From positions 1-64,000 of the forward strand of contig JAZKJF010000008.1 in assembly GCA_040384465.1 (NCBI GenBank): DNA of 64,000 nucleotides, given 5' to 3'. The notes below the pieces were generated by a model. That model made no database searches, had not been told where the DNA came from, and worked only from the letters and a program-made list of their open reading frames with translations. This document shows positions 34,334 to 41,848 of this stretch, in pieces; the first letter of the stretch is position 1; every line of letters begins with the position of its first letter. Position numbers and translations under genes: made by a program. Source of the stretch: UBA5078 sp040384465 (GTDB lineage: Bacteria; Pseudomonadota; Gammaproteobacteria; Pseudomonadales; Pseudohongiellaceae).

Positions 34334-34495
34334 TTCACACCTTCAATTTCACTGTTGATTTATATGACCGAGCCGAGCCAGGCCACTAATGGCGGGCTAT
34401 TATGGTGGATTAGATTCCACAGGTCTACAAAGCCCCCTTCTAATCGGCACGTGCTGAGTTACAATGCCTCATCACAATAAGAATCTGTCGACGTC

Positions 34496-35725
34496 ATGAC
34501 CGTGCAACATACCCTTTTGGCCAGACAACCCATCTTCGACAAAGATCTCAATATTACCGCCTACGAACTCCTGTTTCGCTCCGATCTCAATAATCAGGCA
34601 ATCTTTCTGGATGGTGACGCAGCCACCTCGCAGGTCATGCTGAATGCTTTCAATGAACTCAATATCGAAGAGGTCGTTCAGCACCACCCAGCCTACATCA
34701 ACTTCACACGCAATCTGATTCTCAACCCCCCACCCTTTGACCGGAAACGTTTCGTCATTGAAGTGCTGGAGACTGTCGAAGTGGATGATGAGTTGATTCG
34801 CCATCTGCAGCTCCTCAAGAACAACGGTTATACCATCGCGCTCGACGACTTCGTCTATGACGCCAAGTGGGACCCAATCTTGCGAATAGCCGACATCGTG
34901 AAGCTGGATGTCCTGGCACTTGATCAGGCGACGTTGCAGCGACACGTGCAGCAATTGCAGCCTTTCAATGTGCAATTGCTGGCCGAAAAGGTGGAGACCC
35001 ACGAGATGTTCCACGCCTGCAAAGTGCTTGGGTTCACTTTGTTCCAAGGTTACTTCCTGAGTCGACCGGAACACATCAAAGGTCGCAAAGTACCGGCCAA
35101 CAAACTGGTGGTGATGAATCTGCTCACACAAATCCAGAACCCGGCGGTTGAGCTGACCGAAATCGCAGGCCTGATTGCGAAAGATCCGGTGCTGAGCGTC
35201 AAGCTCATTCGCCTGGTGAACTCCGCAGCTTTCTCGGCACGACGTGAAATCACTTCTCTGCAACATGCAGTCTCTTTGCTCGGACTGCGCCAGGTGAAAA
35301 GCTGGACGACACTGTTGTCGCTGAGCAGCATGGCGGATAAACCTCACGCTCTCTCACTGCACACCATGACCAGAGCCAAGATGTGCCAGTTGGTGGCCGA
35401 GTGCTTCACCTCGCCAGCAGAAAGCGAGGCCTATTTCACCAGTGGCCTGCTCTCCAATCTCGATGCTTTCTTCGACATGGACCTGCAAGACATTCTCACC
35501 ACCATGCCGCTGTCCAGAGACGTGATGGATGGCCTGCTGATCGGAGAAGGCAAGATCGGCCTGATACTCGCCTCCGTGATCGCCAATGAAAGAGCGAGCT
35601 GGGAAGAGATCGACTGGAGCCGCCTGCGAGAGTTGAATGTGGGCGAGAAAGAAATCGAAAAAGCGTACCTGGACAGCATTCGCTGGGCCGGAGAAATGCG
35701 GGCAGTGGTCGGCAATGTCAGATAA
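34496..35725 (+). CDS. EAL-HDOD signalling protein
   Basis: 409 residues: an EAL-type domain (about 5-200) and a C-terminal HDOD domain (about 205-390). The EAL signature reads YELLFR, so the Ala is replaced, yet the residues that bind metal and c-di-GMP mostly remain: Glu24, Arg28, Asn68, Glu88/91, Asp116-Asp117, Lys135, Glu163 and Gln183. Proteins of this layout (YuxH/CdgJ type) act in motility and c-di-GMP signalling, some as phosphodiesterases and some as binding proteins. HDOD domains lack the HD metal residues. The stop overlaps tatD by 11 bases. Confidence 0.85.
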   Translation: MTVQHTLLARQPIFDKDLNITAYELLFRSDLNNQAIFLDGDAATSQVMLNAFNELNIEEVVQHHPAYINFTRNLILNPPPFDRKRFVIEVLETVEVDDELIRHLQLLKNNGYTIALDDFVYDAKWDPILRIADIVKLDVLALDQATLQRHVQQLQPFNVQLLAEKVETHEMFHACKVLGFTLFQGYFLSRPEHIKGRKVPANKLVVMNLLTQIQNPAVELTEIAGLIAKDPVLSVKLIRLVNSAAFSARREITSLQHAVSLLGLRQVKSWTTLLSLSSMADKPHALSLHTMTRAKMCQLVAECFTSPAESEAYFTSGLLSNLDAFFDMDLQDILTTMPLSRDVMDGLLIGEGKIGLILASVIANERASWEEIDWSRLRELNVGEKEIEKAYLDSIRWAGEMRAVVGNVR

Positions 35726-36563
35726 GGTTCAGTGTCACGAATTGCCGTTGATCGATGTCGGCGCCAACCTTGGCCATGAGTCTTTCGAACATGATCTTGA
35801 TGCGGTCATTGAGCGGGCGCGCGCCAACGGCGTTGTGCATATGCTGGTCACCGGCACCAGTTTATCCTCGACTGAACGAGCGCTGGAAATCGCCAGTGGG
35901 CATCCCGGCTTTCTGTCCACAACCGCCGGTTACCATCCCCATGAAGCGCAGGCCTGCACCCCGGAGCACTTCGCCCGCATCAGCACGCTGGCACGGCTGA
36001 GTGGCGTGTGCGCGGTAGGCGAAACCGGGCTGGATTTCAATCGCGATTTCTCACCACGCCCTGTTCAGGAAGAGGTATTTCAACAACACCTGGCGCTGGC
36101 CTGCGAGATCAACAAACCTGTGTTTCTGCATCAGCGTGATGCACACACGAGTTTCCTGCCGCTGCTGAAAAGCTTCCGTGATGATCTGCAGGCCGGTGGC
36201 GTCGTCCATTGCTTCACTGGCGAGCGGCATGAACTCTACGACTATCTGGACTTGGACATGTACATCGGCATCACGGGCTGGGCCTGTGATGAGCGACGTG
36301 GCAGCCACCTGCTGGAGATGTTGCGCGACATCCCTGCTGATCGATTGCTGCTGGAGACGGATGCGCCCTACCTGTTACCTCGGACTTTGCGCCCACGCCC
36401 CAAAAGTCGACGCAATGAACCGGCCTATCTGACTGAAGTCTTGCGAGTAGTGGCGTTGACAACCGGACGGTCTGAAACGGAGATCGCGCAGCAAACCTCG
36501 GAGAACGCTCGGCGCCTGTTCGGTCTGCCAAGCATGAGTGAAGACGTCACGAGAGCTGAGTGA
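35715..36563 (+). CDS. tatD: TatD family metal-dependent hydrolase (DNase)
   Basis: Metal-dependent 3'-5' exonuclease/deoxyribonuclease. It matches E. coli TatD rather than YcfH or YjjV: LIDVGANLG at the start, GYHPH (His74/His76), VGETGLDFNRDFS (Glu103), FLHQRDAH (His139), VHCFTGE (His165) and LETDAPYLLPR (Asp216). The ATG at 35715 gives 282 residues and an 11-base overlap with the EAL-HDOD gene. It is not in a tatABC operon. Its 3' end overlaps the convergent glutaredoxin-like gene by 17 bases. Confidence 0.93.
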   Translation: MSDKVQCHELPLIDVGANLGHESFEHDLDAVIERARANGVVHMLVTGTSLSSTERALEIASGHPGFLSTTAGYHPHEAQACTPEHFARISTLARLSGVCAVGETGLDFNRDFSPRPVQEEVFQQHLALACEINKPVFLHQRDAHTSFLPLLKSFRDDLQAGGVVHCFTGERHELYDYLDLDMYIGITGWACDERRGSHLLEMLRDIPADRLLLETDAPYLLPRTLRPRPKSRRNEPAYLTEVLRVVALTTGRSETEIAQQTSENARRLFGLPSMSEDVTRAE

Positions 36564-36831
36564 CGAGAAAATCGAAGACCTGGGCTTCGTCAAACGGCCA
36601 ACCCAGTTCGTCCGCTCCTGCAGTCAATTTGATGACGGGTATGCATACCGCGTAACGCTCCAGCAGTTCGGGAAAATCGGTAATTTCCACCAGCTGCAAC
36701 ACCACTACAGCATCCGCCATACCACCTCGGACCAGTTGCTCGTTGATATGCGTGAGCACTGGTTTCAGCACTTCCTCCGCCTGTTCACAAAGATGGCAAC
36801 CGACAGAACCGTAGAGCAGCAGCTCGGTCAT
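36547..36831 (-). CDS. Glutaredoxin-like protein (DUF836)
   Basis: 94 residues with a thioredoxin-fold active motif Cys12-His-Leu-Cys15 near the N terminus (LLLYGSVGCHLCEQAEEVL) and a cis-Pro candidate in YAVCIPVI. This fits the DUF836 glutaredoxin-like family, which has no settled substrate. It overlaps the pyrD stop by four bases (ATGA), so it is co-translated with pyrD. Confidence 0.88.
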   Translation of the reverse strand: MTELLLYGSVGCHLCEQAEEVLKPVLTHINEQLVRGGMADAVVVLQLVEITDFPELLERYAVCIPVIKLTAGADELGWPFDEAQVFDFLVTQLS

Positions 36832-37886
36832 TTCTGCAACCGGGCGATGGCCTCGACCGCTTCACTGATCAGCGCTGGCCCGCGATAGATAAAACCACTG
36901 TAGACCTGCACCAGTGCAGCGCCCGCCTCGATCTTGGCAGCAGCATCCGCACCACTCATGATGCCACCGACTCCAATAATCGGCAGCTTGCCCTGCAGGG
37001 CCTTGGCCAACACACTGATCACATGGGTCGATTTATCGACCAACGGTGCCCCACTCAGCCCACCCGCCTGATCTTTCCAGGGACTGTCCTGCACTGCGCT
37101 GCGATCCAGCGTGGTGTTCGTGGCAATCACACATTCAATCTCGTTCTCTATCAGCGCTGCAGCGATCAACCCTATCTCATGATCTTCCAGATCAGGAGCA
37201 ATCTTGACCGCCAGCGGCACCTTGCGCCCATGTCGCTCGGTCAGCGTTGCCTGCTCCGCCTTCAGCAAGGCCAGAAGACGCCGCAGCTCGTCGCCGAATT
37301 GCAGACTGCGCAGCCCCGGTGTATTGGGCGACGAAAGATTGACGACGATATAACTCGCGACGCTGTAGCACTTGCGCATGCAGATCAGGTAATCATCGGC
37401 GGCTTTCTCGACTGGGGTATCGAAGTTCTTGCCAATGTTGATTCCGAGTATTCCCCGGTATTTGCTGCGCATGATGCTGGCCAGCGCATGATCAATGCCT
37501 TTGTTGTTGAAACCCATACGGTTAATGATCGCCCGCTGGTCGCGCAGACGAAAGAGACGCGGTTTAGGATTTCCAGGCTGCGGCCGAGGTGTCAAGGTAC
37601 CGACCTCAATGAATCCGAATCCCAGTGCCGCCAGCGCATCGATGTGATCCGCATTTTTGTCCAGCCCGGCGGCCAATCCGACCGGGTTGGGGAAATTCAA
37701 TCCCATCACGGAGGTCGACGCGCTGACCGCTGGACGCGCAGCCACTAGGCCAATCAGACCAGTGGTCAGTGCAGCATCCAGCAAAGGCAAGGTGAGAGTA
37801 TGAGAAGCCTCGGCAGGCAGACAGAACAGCAGGTTGCGCAACAGACTATACAATTTTGGTAATCGCTCTGAATTTGTGGGTGTCAT
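36828..37886 (-). CDS. pyrD: Dihydroorotate dehydrogenase (quinone), class 2
   Basis: Membrane-associated flavoenzyme that oxidises dihydroorotate to orotate with ubiquinone in pyrimidine synthesis. It has the N-terminal quinone-tunnel helices (about 12-50), LAAGLDKNADHIDAL (71-85), RMGFNNKG, the active-site Ser in NLSSPNTPG (about 185) and the FMN site GVGGIMSG. The ATG overlaps the DUF2835 gene by 41 bases. A TTG at codon 12 (37853) would give a start very like E. coli PyrD and remains possible. Length 352 from the ATG (E. coli 336). Confidence 0.95.
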   Translation of the reverse strand: MTPTNSERLPKLYSLLRNLLFCLPAEASHTLTLPLLDAALTTGLIGLVAARPAVSASTSVMGLNFPNPVGLAAGLDKNADHIDALAALGFGFIEVGTLTPRPQPGNPKPRLFRLRDQRAIINRMGFNNKGIDHALASIMRSKYRGILGINIGKNFDTPVEKAADDYLICMRKCYSVASYIVVNLSSPNTPGLRSLQFGDELRRLLALLKAEQATLTERHGRKVPLAVKIAPDLEDHEIGLIAAALIENEIECVIATNTTLDRSAVQDSPWKDQAGGLSGAPLVDKSTHVISVLAKALQGKLPIIGVGGIMSGADAAAKIEAGAALVQVYSGFIYRGPALISEAVEAIARLQK

Positions 37887-38067
37887 CGAACTCGATCACG
37901 AAGGTTCCGGATATCCCCTTATGGTCGAGGAAGCGTTGCAGGATGCGACCCGGAAATCGGACCCGCAACCCTTCCCGGGAAACAGCCTGCACATCGCGCA
38001 CAGTCCCTCCATAGAGAGCCTGATACTGATCTGCGGAAATATTCAGGTCGAGTGTCAATCGCTGCAT
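37846..38067 (-). CDS. DUF2835 family protein
   Basis: A 73-residue protein of the DUF2835 family, recognised from RLTLDLNISADQYQALYGG at the start and the SGTFVIEFDDTHKFRAI end. No signal peptide or membrane segment; function unknown. It overlaps pyrD by 41 bases and is probably the first gene of DUF2835-pyrD-DUF836. A short perfect hairpin (38089-38105, 7-bp stem CCTCTCC with a three-base loop) lies 21 bases upstream in its leader. Confidence 0.85.
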   Translation of the reverse strand: MQRLTLDLNISADQYQALYGGTVRDVQAVSREGLRVRFPGRILQRFLDHKGISGTFVIEFDDTHKFRAITKIV

Positions 38068-38208
38068 GCCAATCCCGAGGTTGATATCCCTCTCCGGCGG
38101 AGAGGCGTGTCGAGGCCGGAATTATAGGCGAAGAAGTCCTGCAAGTCTGCGGCAAAACCAGCCCTGCATGACCGCACGGGACCGCCACACTCTGCGACAA
38201 ATCGTCCC

Positions 38209-38236
38209 TAGACATCGCAGGTAAAACGGTTACAAT
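38209..38236 (+). promoter_or_regulatory. Likely sigma70 promoter of the MoxR/Bat operon
   Basis: A TAGACA -35 hexamer (38209-38214) and a TACAAT -10 hexamer (38231-38236) with a 16-base spacer. It ends 58 bases before the moxR ATG, so it would give a leader of about 52 bases. It is the best promoter-like pair in the interval 38068-38294. Confidence 0.55.
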
Positions 38237-38294
38237 CCTTGGCTTTCGCCCTAATAGATCAAGCATTTAACTAATAAGAACCAGAGAAATAATT

Positions 38295-39254
38295 ATGAGT
38301 CACCACGCAATAATCACAGATCTCAAGACCTGGCTTTCTCAACAGATCATAGGGCAGGAGCGTCTGGTAGACCGCTTGCTGATCGCGTTGCTGGCCGATG
38401 GACACCTGCTGGTCGAGGGCGCTCCAGGGTTGGCAAAAACAAAAGCAATCAAAGACTTGTCACGCGCAATTGAAGGAGACTTTCACCGCATCCAGTTCAC
38501 GCCAGACCTGTTGCCGAGCGATATCACCGGCACCGAAATCTTCCGTCCGGAAGATGGCTCCTTCCGCTTCCAGCCTGGTCCGATCTTCCACAACCTGGTG
38601 CTGGCCGACGAAATCAACCGGGCTCCCGCCAAGGTGCAGTCAGCACTGCTCGAAGCCATGGCCGAGCATCAAGTCAGCGTGGGGCGCGAATCCTTCCAGC
38701 TGCCTCCCCTGTTCCTGGTGATGGCGACTCAGAACCCTATTGAACAGGAAGGCACTTACCCATTGCCCGAAGCGCAGCTCGACCGCTTCCTGATGCATGT
38801 GGCCATTGGCTACCCATCCACAGAAGCAGAGCGTCGAATTCTGCAACTGGTTCGTAATGAAGCGCAAAACAAGGTGCCAGAAGCACCACGCGTCATCAGT
38901 CAGGAAATACTGTTTGCGGCACGTCAGGAAATTCTCGCCATGCACATGGCCCCTGCTGTCGAGGAATACATCATTCAGCTGATCATGGCGACCCGCCATC
39001 CTGCGCTGTACGGTGACGACCTGGCGTCCTGGCTTGAGTATGGTGCCAGTCCGCGCGGGACGATCTCGCTGGACCGTTGCGCCCGTGCTCACGCCTGGAT
39101 TCAGGGCAAAGACTTCGTCAGCCCCGATGATATTCAGGCTGTATTTTTTGACGTCTTGCGTCACCGCATACTGCTCAGCTTCGAAGCCGAGGCCAGTGGC
39201 GTCACCCCGGACAAGGTGCTGACTACTATCCTCGAACGCGTCCCGGCCGCCTGA
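38295..39254 (+). CDS. MoxR family AAA+ ATPase (first copy)
   Basis: MoxR ATPases are chaperone-like AAA+ proteins that act with von Willebrand A domain proteins on membrane or periplasmic targets. Walker A is GAPGLAKT (42-49), Walker B LVLADEINRA (101-110), and sensor MATQNPIEQEGTYPLPEAQLDRF follows (cut here in description to its start: the family-typical ATQNP). The length is 319. It leads the seven-gene plus-strand run to 45787, with spacing of eight bases to the DUF58 gene. Confidence 0.93.
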   Translation: MSHHAIITDLKTWLSQQIIGQERLVDRLLIALLADGHLLVEGAPGLAKTKAIKDLSRAIEGDFHRIQFTPDLLPSDITGTEIFRPEDGSFRFQPGPIFHNLVLADEINRAPAKVQSALLEAMAEHQVSVGRESFQLPPLFLVMATQNPIEQEGTYPLPEAQLDRFLMHVAIGYPSTEAERRILQLVRNEAQNKVPEAPRVISQEILFAARQEILAMHMAPAVEEYIIQLIMATRHPALYGDDLASWLEYGASPRGTISLDRCARAHAWIQGKDFVSPDDIQAVFFDVLRHRILLSFEAEASGVTPDKVLTTILERVPAA

Positions 39255-39262
39255 GCACCTTT

Positions 39263-40240
39263 ATGTCCATGATTCCGCAGATTGACTCACAGGTGGCGCT
39301 CTATCAGAGCAAGGGTGCGGTCATCAGTCTGCAGCAGTTGCTGATCCAGCGCCACGCTGCCAAGATTGTTGAGTACGTGCCTTACACCCGCTCCATTGCC
39401 GGCATCTCCGGCCTGCACATGTCCAAGATGCGCGGCCGTGGCATCGATTTCGAAGAGTTTCGTCCTTATCAGCAAGGCGATGACATCCGGACTATCGACT
39501 GGCGTGTGACAGCACGCACCGGCAAACCGTTTACCAAAGTCTTCCGTGAGGAACGCGAGCGCCCGGTCATCATCGCAGTCGATCAGTCCAGCAGCATGTT
39601 CTTCGGCAGCCAGGTCGCTTTCAAGTCGGTGATCGCCGCACAAGCCGCTGCCATTTTCTGCTGGATGGCCATCGACAACGGTGATCGTGTGGGAGGATTG
39701 GTCTACTCCGAGAGTGGTCATGCGCTGGTCCGTCCGAAGCGTAGTCGGCGTTCGGCCCTGCACCTGCTGAATCAGATTCATATGTACAACAACCGGCTGA
39801 CCGACGCCGCCAACCGCCAGGCTCCGCCGAGCGTCCCTGCCAACCAGCGCGGGCTTGCCGGGGCGCTGGGGCAGATTCGTCGCATCACTAAACCGGGCAG
39901 CACGCTTTATGTGCTCAGTGACTTTACGACGCTCGACGACACCGCGATGCAGTACCTCTACCAGTTGTCCCGCCACAACAACGTGGTGTGCTGTTTCGTC
40001 TATGATGCACTGGAAGAGAACCTGCCTGTCCCCGGTTTCTACAGCATTACCGATGGTCAGCGCAAAGGCACTCTGAACTCTTACAGTCAGACTGCCAGAA
40101 TCGCTTACCAGCAGAATTTCCAGGAGCGCATGAGCGCGCTGCAGTCCGAGTTGATCAAGCTGCAGATTCCTTTCCTCAAGTTACGAACCAACCAACTGGT
40201 TGTTGAGCAGATAAGACAATGGACAGCACAGACCCTTTAA
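39263..40240 (+). CDS. DUF58 protein with VWA-like fold (first copy)
   Basis: 325 residues. The DUF58 core is seen in GRGIDFEEFRPYQQGDDIRT then DWRVTARTG (about 53-95), with a VWA-type metal site DQSSSM about residue 112. Unlike the second copy at 47859-48866 it has no N-terminal membrane helices. DUF58 proteins occur with MoxR ATPases; their molecular role is not established. It overlaps the DUF4381 gene by 22 bases. Confidence 0.9.
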   Translation: MSMIPQIDSQVALYQSKGAVISLQQLLIQRHAAKIVEYVPYTRSIAGISGLHMSKMRGRGIDFEEFRPYQQGDDIRTIDWRVTARTGKPFTKVFREERERPVIIAVDQSSSMFFGSQVAFKSVIAAQAAAIFCWMAIDNGDRVGGLVYSESGHALVRPKRSRRSALHLLNQIHMYNNRLTDAANRQAPPSVPANQRGLAGALGQIRRITKPGSTLYVLSDFTTLDDTAMQYLYQLSRHNNVVCCFVYDALEENLPVPGFYSITDGQRKGTLNSYSQTARIAYQQNFQERMSALQSELIKLQIPFLKLRTNQLVVEQIRQWTAQTL

Positions 40241-40791
40241 GCCAGTTAGCTGACATCCACCTGCCCGAGCCTGTCGGTCTGTGGCCTCTCGCGCCGGGGT
40301 GGTGGATATTGCTGGTCATCGTCCTGATCACGGCGGCGATCCTGCTACGTCGTTATTACGCGGGTTGGAAACAACGCCGCATCTGCAGTTTCGCGATTCG
40401 CGAACTGGACAAGTGCGTCAACGAGTTCCGCGCTGCCAAGGCGGCGGATGCACAAGCGGATGTCGACCTGCTGAAGTTGAATTTCGTGAATGAGGTTAAC
40501 GCCGTGCTCCGACGCGTAGCGCTCAAGCACTTTCCGCAGGAGCTGCCGGCCAGCTTGAGCGGTGACCAGTGGATCACCTATCTGCGTGACAAAGGTGACG
40601 CTTCACTGCTGGATGATGCCCTCGCCAATACCTTGATTCAGGGACGTTTCGCGCGCCGCTGGGACGTCGACGACGAACGCCTCTACCGCATGGCACACCA
40701 ATGGATAACCAGTCTGTATTTGGCTAAACTCGGCTCAGGCAAAGCGTCTGAGAACACATCCACTTCAACACCGGTTTCCGACCATGCTTGA
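40219..40791 (+). CDS. DUF4381 membrane protein
   Basis: 190 residues with one transmembrane helix (about 28-45, WWILLVIVLITAAILL) near the N terminus and a cytoplasmic part that ends in a low-complexity Ser/Thr tail. The segment PVGLWPLAPGWWIL is typical of DUF4381 proteins in MoxR/Bat operons. Function unknown; position suggests a structural subunit of the Bat complex. It overlaps both neighbours (22 and 8 bases). Confidence 0.85.
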   Translation: MDSTDPLSQLADIHLPEPVGLWPLAPGWWILLVIVLITAAILLRRYYAGWKQRRICSFAIRELDKCVNEFRAAKAADAQADVDLLKLNFVNEVNAVLRRVALKHFPQELPASLSGDQWITYLRDKGDASLLDDALANTLIQGRFARRWDVDDERLYRMAHQWITSLYLAKLGSGKASENTSTSTPVSDHA

Positions 40792-41848
40792 GTTTACCTG
40801 GCCCTGGGCCTTCGCTGCCCTTCCGTTGCCACTGCTGGTCTACCGCTTCATTACGCGGGCAGCCAGGCAGGAAGCGGCGCTGTTTGTGCCTTTCTATCAA
40901 CGACTCTCGCAACTGCAAACCGATTCCAATCGTGTTGACGCCAACCGCTTGTTGAAGATTATTTGCTGCATCCTGATGTGGGTGTGCATCGTCGTTGCCG
41001 CCAGCCGTCCCCAATGGGTAGGCGAACCTATTCTGCTGCCCTCCAATGGCCGCGATCTCATGCTGGCCGTAGATATCTCCGGCAGTATGGAAGCGCGGGA
41101 CATGGTCATCAACAATGTGCAGCTCTCGCGCTTCGAAGTGATGAAGGTCGTGGTCAGTGACTTCGCGGAACGCCGTGAGGGCGACCGTCTCGGCCTGATT
41201 CTGTTCGCCGCGCATGCCTACATCCAGACCCCGATGACCTTTGACCGCACGACCGTTGCCAAGCTGATCACCGAACTCGAAATTGGCATGATCGAAGAGT
41301 CTGCCACCGCGATTGGCGATGCGATTGGCTTGTCCGTGAAGCATCTGCGCGAAAGGCCGGAAAACAGCCGTGTGCTCGTACTGCTGACCGACGGAGTCAA
41401 CAATGCCGGTGCTATTACCCCGGTGCAGGCAGGCCAGCTCGCACAGACTGAAAAGATCAAGATTTACACCATCGGCATGGGCGCCGACAACCTCGTGCAA
41501 CGCTCCTTCCAGGGTGCCCGTTCCATCAACCCGTCTGCGGAACTGGATGAGGAAAATCTTACCCTGATCGCTGAATCGACCGGTGGCAAATACTTCCGTG
41601 CACGTGATGTCGAAGACCTGGTGGATATCTACGCCGAACTCGATACACTCGAAGCCATCGAGCAGGATGAGCAAACCTTCCGCCCTATCAACGTACTCTT
41701 CTATTGGCCCCTTGGCACGGCAGTACTGCTCAGTTTTCTGCTGGCGCTGGCCACCCTGCCCTGGGGCGCTCTGTTGCAGCGTGCTCCTGCGCGCAGGGCC
41801 GACGATGCCTCCACTGATTCCGCCGCTGTCACAGGAGGTCAGTCATGA
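40784..41848 (+). CDS. batA: BatA-like VWA domain membrane protein
   Basis: 354 residues: two N-terminal transmembrane helices (about 8-22 and 57-74), a VWA domain with complete MIDAS start DISGS (97-101) and LLTDGVNNAG, and a C-terminal helix (about 305-327). The MIDAS motif implies a bound divalent metal and a protein partner. Bat proteins were named for aerotolerance in Bacteroides. Its stop overlaps the next VWA gene by four bases. Confidence 0.9.
   Translation: MLEFTWPWAFAALPLPLLVYRFITRAARQEAALFVPFYQRLSQLQTDSNRVDANRLLKIICCILMWVCIVVAASRPQWVGEPILLPSNGRDLMLAVDISGSMEARDMVINNVQLSRFEVMKVVVSDFAERREGDRLGLILFAAHAYIQTPMTFDRTTVAKLITELEIGMIEESATAIGDAIGLSVKHLRERPENSRVLVLLTDGVNNAGAITPVQAGQLAQTEKIKIYTIGMGADNLVQRSFQGARSINPSAELDEENLTLIAESTGGKYFRARDVEDLVDIYAELDTLEAIEQDEQTFRPINVLFYWPLGTAVLLSFLLALATLPWGALLQRAPARRADDASTDSAAVTGGQS

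Noticed and set aside
34472..35347. 291-codon minus-strand frame
   Set aside because: It is antisense to the EAL-HDOD gene, which has clear domains in its own frame.
40724..41674. 316-codon minus-strand frame
   Set aside because: It is antisense to batA, whose VWA motifs are clear.
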